This document shows positions 5,388-10,170 of a stretch of DNA of 10,170 bases, in pieces. The stretch comes from an uncultured Planctomycetales bacterium (GTDB lineage Bacteria > Planctomycetota > Planctomycetia > Isosphaerales > Isosphaeraceae). Each line of letters starts with the position of its first letter. Within the stretch, counting starts at the first letter, position 1. The notes beneath the pieces are model-generated. The model was not told the origin of the DNA. It ran no database searches and saw only the letters and a program-made list of their open reading frames with translations. The position numbers and the translations under genes are program-made. The stretch covers positions 1 to 10,170 of the forward strand of contig CALCIB010000122.1 of NCBI GenBank assembly GCA_937907525.1, read 5' to 3'.

Positions 5388-8300
5388 ATGACCGTCCGCT
5401 GGAAGCCCCTGCTGATCCTGTCCGGCTTATTCGTCGCGGTCGCCGTCGTGGGCGTGATCGCGATCTCGTCCACGTTGGCGCCGCCGTCGGCCCAGGCGTT
5501 TTTGAAGCAGGCGCGGGCCGCCCGCGAGGCGGGCCGGCTGGACGACGCCGAAATCCACTTCAAGCAGGCCCTCCAGGGGGGCGCCGACGACGCGGCGGTC
5601 CACGACGAGTTCGCCACGCTCTACGAACTGATGCTGGCCTCCGCCCCCGCCGACCGCAAGAAGGCCCTCAAGGACGCCCGGCTCGAACACCTGCTCAAGG
5701 CGCGGAAGCTCGACCCGAACCTGAAGGGGCCCCGGCTGCGGCTGCTCCACGACGCCATGGCCGACGACGTCGCCGCCGACGCGGTCGCCTGGGCCCGCGA
5801 GGTCGCCGGCATCGACCCCGGCGACCTCGACGCCGCCTTCGTCCTGGCCTTCCAGGAGCTGGAGTCCAACGCGCCGAACCTCGCCGACGTCCGCGAGCGG
5901 CTCGACCTGCTCGCCGCCGGCGACGCGCCGGAGGTCCGCCGGCTGTTGATCCAGGCCAAGCTGGCCGCGGCGACCAACGACGGGGCCGCCCGCGACGCCG
6001 CCCTCGCCGCCGGCCGCGCCCTGGTCCTTCCCGACGACGCCGGCCCCACCGACCTGATGGCCAAGCTCCGGCTCCTGGCCCTCGCCGCCACGGCCGAGGC
6101 CGACCCCGCCGCCCAGGCCGGCCTCGTCAAGGACATGGTCGCGGTCTCCGACCGGGTGGTGGCCTCCGCCGAGCCCGGCGACCAGCGCGTCACCCGGCTG
6201 TTGTTCCTCCTGGAGCAGTCCCAGCGCGGGCTGATCCAGCAGGCCGGGGCCGACGGCGGGGCCCCCGCCGAGAAGCTCGTGGAGGCGATCGAGGACCAAC
6301 TCGCCGGGCTCTACGGCAAGGCCCGCGAGGCCGGCGACCAGGTCGACTTCCAGATCCATCTGACCTACGCCGACCACCTGCGGTTCCGTCGCCTCCGCGA
6401 CCGCTGCCTCAAGGTCGTCGACCAGGCGCTGGCCTCGCCCGCGGCCGCCCGCCCCGCCTCCTCGCTGATCGCGCTGGGGCTGCGCGCCGTCGCCGCCGAG
6501 ATGGCGCTCGTGGACGCGGCGGACCCGGATCGGATCGCCAAGGCGACGCCCCACGTCCAGGCCCTGCTCGACGCCCCCGACGACCGCTACCAGGGGCTCG
6601 GCCACCTGTTCCAGGGCGCCGTCGAACTGGAGCGGTCGGGCCTGGCCGTCGCCGCGCCCGGCGGCAAACCGGCGGCCGACGCCGACGCCAAGTCCCAGCC
6701 CCGGCTCCGCGCCAGCGCGTTGGCCCACCTGAAGGCCGCCGCCGCCAAGCTGCCGGAGGTCGCCGAGGCCCAGGCCCGCTACGGCGTGGCGCTGGTGCTC
6801 AACCAGGAGCAGACCCTCGGCCGGCAGTACCTCCAGAACGCCCTGAAGATGTCCGCCCTGGATTCCCAGTACCAGTTCTGGGCCGCCTGGACCATGCTTC
6901 AGGCCGGCTACCCCGAGGAGGCCCTGCCGATCGTCGAGTCGATCGCCCGCCAACTCGACCAGGGGGGCGTCCCCGCCGAGATGCGCGGGGTGCTCCACCA
7001 ACTCGCCGGCGAGGTCTACCAGGCCCGCCGCGGCCCCGGCGACCTCGACCGCGCCGCCCGCGAGTTCGAGCAGGTCGTCAAGGCCGGCGACCGCTCCGAT
7101 GGCGGCGCGACCCTGCGGCTGGCCCAGATCGACGTGCAGCGCGGCCGGCTCGACGAGGCGTTCGCCCGCGTCGACGCCTTCCGCGAGACCGGCCAGGCGC
7201 CCCCGGCCGCGGAGAACCTCGCCGTCCTGATCCTGGAGCAACAGGGAAAGAAGGAGGAGGCCCGCGCCGCCCTCGCCGCCGCCCGGACCAGGTTCCCCGA
7301 CGCGGCCGAACTCGTCGGCCTCGACGCCGCCCTCAAGGTCCGCGACAAGAAGGCCGAGGAGGCCGACGCGCTTCTGGCCGGGTTCCTCAAGGACCACCCC
7401 GACGACGTGACCCTCACCACCATGCGGGCCCAGATCCTCGCCGACGAACTCGGCAAGGTCGACGACGCCCGCAAGCTCCTGGCCGAGGCCGGCGAGCGCG
7501 GCAACTCCTCCGCCCCCTGGGTCCAGCTCGCCCAGCTTGAGATGGGCCGCGACGACCTGGAGGCCGCCGCCGCCGTCGTCGCCAAGGTCCGCTCCCGATG
7601 GAGGGAGGGGGCCGTCGGCGACGTCCTCGACGGTCAACTGGCGCTGAAGCGCGACGACGTCCCGGCCGCCATCGCCCACTTCGACGCCGCCCTCAAGAAA
7701 GATCCCGAAAACAAGGTCGTCGCCTTCTGGAAGGCCCAACTCGACGGCGGCGCGGGCGACCTCGCCGCCGCGGCCAGGACCCTGGAGGAGATCGTCGAGC
7801 AAAAGCCCTCCAAGGAGGTCGACCAGGGCGTGACCCTGTTGCAAGCGGCCCAGTCGGCCCTGGCCTCGCTGTCGCTGCAAGCCGGCGACGCCGACGACGC
7901 CATCCGCCGCTTCGAGGAACTGAAACGCGGCGACGACGCCGGCTCGCTCACCCGCGCCGACCACTGGCAACTCGTGAAGGCCTACGACGCCAAGAAAAAC
8001 TGGCCGGCCGCCAAGGCCGAGATCCAGGCGCTCCTGAACGACCCGGTCCACCCCGCCGGACCCGACGACCGCGTGCGGGCCGCCAACTACTATCGCGACC
8101 GCCCCGACGAACTCCCGGCCGCCGTCGCCCTGCTCGACGGCGTGCTCAAGGAAAACCCCGACAACGCCTCGGCCGTCGTCACCCGCGCCCTGTTGCACAT
8201 GCAGGCCAAGGAACACGCCGCGGCCGCCGCCCTGCTCCGCGCCGGGGTCGACCGCGCCGTCAAGAACGGCGAGAAAACTCCCGAGGTCTTCTTCCTGATG

Positions 8301-10019
8301 CTGGCCGCCGTCGAGTACGAGGCCCCGCCCGCGGCGACCAGGGCCGAGCGAACCGTCAAGGTCGTCGACGAGGCCCTGGCCGCCCTCCCCGACTCCGTCC
8401 CCCTGGCCCAGGCGAAGTACCTGATCCTCGACAAGGAGGGGAAGGCCGCCGAGGCCCTTAAATTCGTCGAGGCCCGCGCCCAGGACGACCCCAAGGGGAC
8501 CGCCCGGCGGATGCTCGTGGACGTCTACCGCCACCAGAAGGACTACCAGGGCGCCGAGAAGCTCCTCCGCGAACTGACCGCCGAGAACCCCGACGACGAC
8601 AACCTCGCCGCCGGACTGGTCGAGGTCGTCTCGCTAGCCGCCGCCGACGCCATGGCCGCCGGCGACGCCGACAAGCTTCGCGATCTGGAGGACCGGGCCG
8701 AAACCCTGATCCACGACTCCCGCGCCAAGTTCCCCACCAACCTCGCCATCCTCCAGGCCGAGTGCGACCAGGCGGCGCGGCGGGGCGACTACACCCGCGC
8801 CGTGGAGGTCACCCGCGAGATCGACAAGGTCGCCAAGCATTCCGCGGTCGGCCCCCTGCTGCGAGCCCGCCTCTTCGCCTCCCAGAACCGGCCGGTCGAC
8901 GTCGCCAAGGCCTACGCCGAGGCCGTCGAGCGCGAGCCCAGGCGGATGGACGTCCGCGTTTCGCTCGGCAAGGCCGCGCTGCGGACCGGCGACGTCGACC
9001 AGGCGCTCAAGCAGGCCCAGTTCGTCCTGGCCTCGGAGAAGGGGAACCGCGACGCCAACATCCTTCAGGCCGTCGCCCTGGACGCCTCCGGCGCCGGCGA
9101 CGCCCAGCGCGACTCGGCCCGCGCGACGGCCGTCGCCCAGCTTGAATCGGCCGTGGCCGCCGACCCCAGGTTCGTCGACGCCCTGGAGACGATCGCCGAC
9201 ATCGAGCTGAAGCGAAACCGCCGTCCCGCGGCCGTCGCCGCCCTGAAGCGGGCCCTGGACGTCGACCCGTCCAACCCCGCGGCGCTGGCGCAATACGTCC
9301 AGGTCCTGGCCGAGCCCGACCCGGCCGCCCCCTCGGCCCGTTCCGCCGGGCTCGACGAGGCCAAGCGGCTGGCCGCGGAGGTCGTCGCCCGCGACCAAAA
9401 GGGCGCCGAGGTCCTGGCCGTCGCCGTCGGGTTGCACAAGGCCCGCCGGCTCGACCTGGCCCTGCCCCTCTCCGAGAAGGCCGCGACCCTCCTGAACTCC
9501 CCCGTCGCCCACCTCAACCTGGGCGACCTGCTGATGGCCGTCGGCGAGGGACAGCCCGACGCGGAGAAGGCCAAACCCTTCTTCGAGCGGGCCGTCGCCG
9601 AGTACGACCGCGTGCTCGGGCTTCAGCCCCTGGCGATCGAGGCCGTCAACAACAAGGCGTGGGTCCTGCACAGCTCGCTGGGCAAGAGCCGCGAGGCGAT
9701 GGAGCTGATCGACTCGATCCTCCCCCGCGTCAACGCCGAGGTCCTGCCGGGCGAGTTCTACGACACCGTCGGCGCCGTCCAGGAGGCCGTCGGCCGACCG
9801 GAGGACGCCGAGCGGTCGTACCAGGAGGGGCTCAAGCGATCGCCGGAGCTGGCCGTCCTGCACTACCACTACGGCAAGCTCATCGCCGCCGACAAGGCCC
9901 GCGGCGACCGCGCCAAGGACCATCTTGAGAAGGCCGTCGCCGCCAAGGACCAACTCAGCCCGGCCATGGTCGACGAGGCCGTCCGCCTGGTCCAGCAAAT
10001 CGACGTCGACTCCCGCTGA
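5388..10019 (+). CDS. Giant tetratricopeptide-repeat protein, membrane-anchored or exported
   Basis: The 1543-residue protein starts with a basic residue pair and a hydrophobic segment (about residues 8-26), followed by PPSAQA. This could be an uncleaved anchor or a signal peptide cut after A37. TPR-like helix pairs then run through the rest of the chain, with clear examples at about 37-80, 443-524, 757-805 (AAIAHFDAALKKDPEN), 1168-1215 and 1278-1310 (ALKRALDVDPSNPAALAQY). The C-terminal ~145 residues (AVNNKAWVL, EAMELIDSIL, FYDTVGAVQEAVGRPEDAE, LHYHYGKLI) resemble the ending common to large planctomycete TPR proteins. No enzyme domain, beta-barrel or sorting tail is visible. The repeats imply a protein-protein scaffold facing the periplasm; partners are unknown. 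AAGGAG at 5373-5378 and the immediate hydrophobic N-terminus fix the start at ATG 5388. Ala is very abundant, with many Asp, Glu and Lys. Confidence 0.92.
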   Translation: MTVRWKPLLILSGLFVAVAVVGVIAISSTLAPPSAQAFLKQARAAREAGRLDDAEIHFKQALQGGADDAAVHDEFATLYELMLASAPADRKKALKDARLEHLLKARKLDPNLKGPRLRLLHDAMADDVAADAVAWAREVAGIDPGDLDAAFVLAFQELESNAPNLADVRERLDLLAAGDAPEVRRLLIQAKLAAATNDGAARDAALAAGRALVLPDDAGPTDLMAKLRLLALAATAEADPAAQAGLVKDMVAVSDRVVASAEPGDQRVTRLLFLLEQSQRGLIQQAGADGGAPAEKLVEAIEDQLAGLYGKAREAGDQVDFQIHLTYADHLRFRRLRDRCLKVVDQALASPAAARPASSLIALGLRAVAAEMALVDAADPDRIAKATPHVQALLDAPDDRYQGLGHLFQGAVELERSGLAVAAPGGKPAADADAKSQPRLRASALAHLKAAAAKLPEVAEAQARYGVALVLNQEQTLGRQYLQNALKMSALDSQYQFWAAWTMLQAGYPEEALPIVESIARQLDQGGVPAEMRGVLHQLAGEVYQARRGPGDLDRAAREFEQVVKAGDRSDGGATLRLAQIDVQRGRLDEAFARVDAFRETGQAPPAAENLAVLILEQQGKKEEARAALAAARTRFPDAAELVGLDAALKVRDKKAEEADALLAGFLKDHPDDVTLTTMRAQILADELGKVDDARKLLAEAGERGNSSAPWVQLAQLEMGRDDLEAAAAVVAKVRSRWREGAVGDVLDGQLALKRDDVPAAIAHFDAALKKDPENKVVAFWKAQLDGGAGDLAAAARTLEEIVEQKPSKEVDQGVTLLQAAQSALASLSLQAGDADDAIRRFEELKRGDDAGSLTRADHWQLVKAYDAKKNWPAAKAEIQALLNDPVHPAGPDDRVRAANYYRDRPDELPAAVALLDGVLKENPDNASAVVTRALLHMQAKEHAAAAALLRAGVDRAVKNGEKTPEVFFLMLAAVEYEAPPAATRAERTVKVVDEALAALPDSVPLAQAKYLILDKEGKAAEALKFVEARAQDDPKGTARRMLVDVYRHQKDYQGAEKLLRELTAENPDDDNLAAGLVEVVSLAAADAMAAGDADKLRDLEDRAETLIHDSRAKFPTNLAILQAECDQAARRGDYTRAVEVTREIDKVAKHSAVGPLLRARLFASQNRPVDVAKAYAEAVEREPRRMDVRVSLGKAALRTGDVDQALKQAQFVLASEKGNRDANILQAVALDASGAGDAQRDSARATAVAQLESAVAADPRFVDALETIADIELKRNRRPAAVAALKRALDVDPSNPAALAQYVQVLAEPDPAAPSARSAGLDEAKRLAAEVVARDQKGAEVLAVAVGLHKARRLDLALPLSEKAATLLNSPVAHLNLGDLLMAVGEGQPDAEKAKPFFERAVAEYDRVLGLQPLAIEAVNNKAWVLHSSLGKSREAMELIDSILPRVNAEVLPGEFYDTVGAVQEAVGRPEDAERSYQEGLKRSPELAVLHYHYGKLIAADKARGDRAKDHLEKAVAAKDQLSPAMVDEAVRLVQQIDVDSR

Positions 10020-10041
10020 CCCGGCCCGGCCGACGCTCGCG

Positions 10042-10063
10042 AAACCTGACCGTCACGGTTTTT
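10042..10063 (+). terminator. Candidate intrinsic terminator of the TPR gene
   Basis: AAACCTGA (10042-10049) can pair with TCA (10053-10055) and GGTTT (10057-10061) around a CCG loop with one bulged C at 10056. The right arm runs into five T residues at 10059-10063. It starts 23 nt after the TPR stop codon. The stem is modest in GC for this genome, but the T-run is distinctive. Confidence 0.45.
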
Positions 10064-10079
10064 GGGGTACGGAACGAAT

Positions 10080-10130
10080 CTTCCCCCCTCGCGAGGGAAG
10101 ACAGACGCCGAAGGCGTCAGATGAGGGGGA
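10080..10130 (+). repeat. Two-hairpin intergenic repeat element
   Basis: The element has two stems and a tail. The first stem is CTTCCC...GGGAAG (10080-10100), with the palindrome CCCTCGCGAGGG in its middle. The second is GACGCC-gaa-GGCGTC (10104-10118). The tail is ATGAGGGGGA (10121-10130). This order (CTTC-CCC hairpin, second GC hairpin, GATGAGGG-type tail) is what I recall of short dispersed intergenic repeats in several GC-rich bacterial genomes. The left-edge hairpin at 1-23 looks related. No coding potential is seen from 10020 to the window end. Confidence 0.55.
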
Positions 10131-10170
10131 CGACGAGCAAGACGACTGTTGGAACTCGCGGAAGCCCGTT

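Noticed and set aside
5427..8534. Very long open frame on the minus strand (over 1000 codons) opposite the TPR gene, with another at 8634-9998
   Set aside because: These are mirror frames caused by high GC at third codon positions. The translations are Gly/Val/Leu/Asp-rich without domains, whereas the + strand frame gives clear TPR repeats.
1..10170. CRISPR arrays, tRNA or rRNA genes, transposases, phage or defence genes
   Set aside because: Looked for; no regularly spaced repeats, cloverleaf-like segments, or proteins of those families were seen on either strand.

Overview
This is a GC-rich window with all supported genes on the + strand. It most likely comes from a member of the Planctomycetota, probably the Isosphaeraceae group. 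The basis is the short NfeD + FloA pair followed by a planctomycete-like accessory protein, a thioredoxin protein with YHS-like modules, a very long alanine-rich TPR protein, and structured intergenic repeats at both ends. The lineage is inferred from gene style, not from a marker gene.

Layout: (1) A 23-bp hairpin at the left edge looks like part of a dispersed intergenic repeat. (2) Positions 156-2682 hold a tight three-gene cluster: a short NfeD-family membrane protein, the flotillin-like protein FloA (12 nt downstream), and an uncharacterised single-pass membrane protein with a disordered Pro/Arg-rich middle and conserved-looking patches. A perfect 13-bp stem hairpin follows the cluster. 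(3) Positions 2978-3940 encode an exported thioredoxin-fold protein with a WCPNC motif and three tandem YHS-like modules. A GC stem followed by five T residues overlaps its stop codon. (4) Positions 4008-5045 encode a six-helix YihY/BrkB-family membrane protein. (5) A 342-bp gap contains a promoter-like -35/-10 pair lying within an 11-bp perfect inverted repeat. (6) Positions 5388-10019 encode a 1543-residue, membrane-anchored or exported TPR protein. A candidate terminator and a two-hairpin repeat element close the window.

How the genes fit together: NfeD and FloA are known partners in bacterial membrane microdomains, and the third gene is a good candidate for an accessory factor of that system. 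The remaining three genes all encode membrane or exported proteins, but the gaps and hairpins between them suggest separate transcription units. I see no CRISPR array, tRNA, rRNA, transposase, phage or defence gene. The most promising unexplained items are the third gene of the FloA cluster, the thioredoxin-YHS fusion, and the inverted repeat around the putative promoter of the TPR gene.
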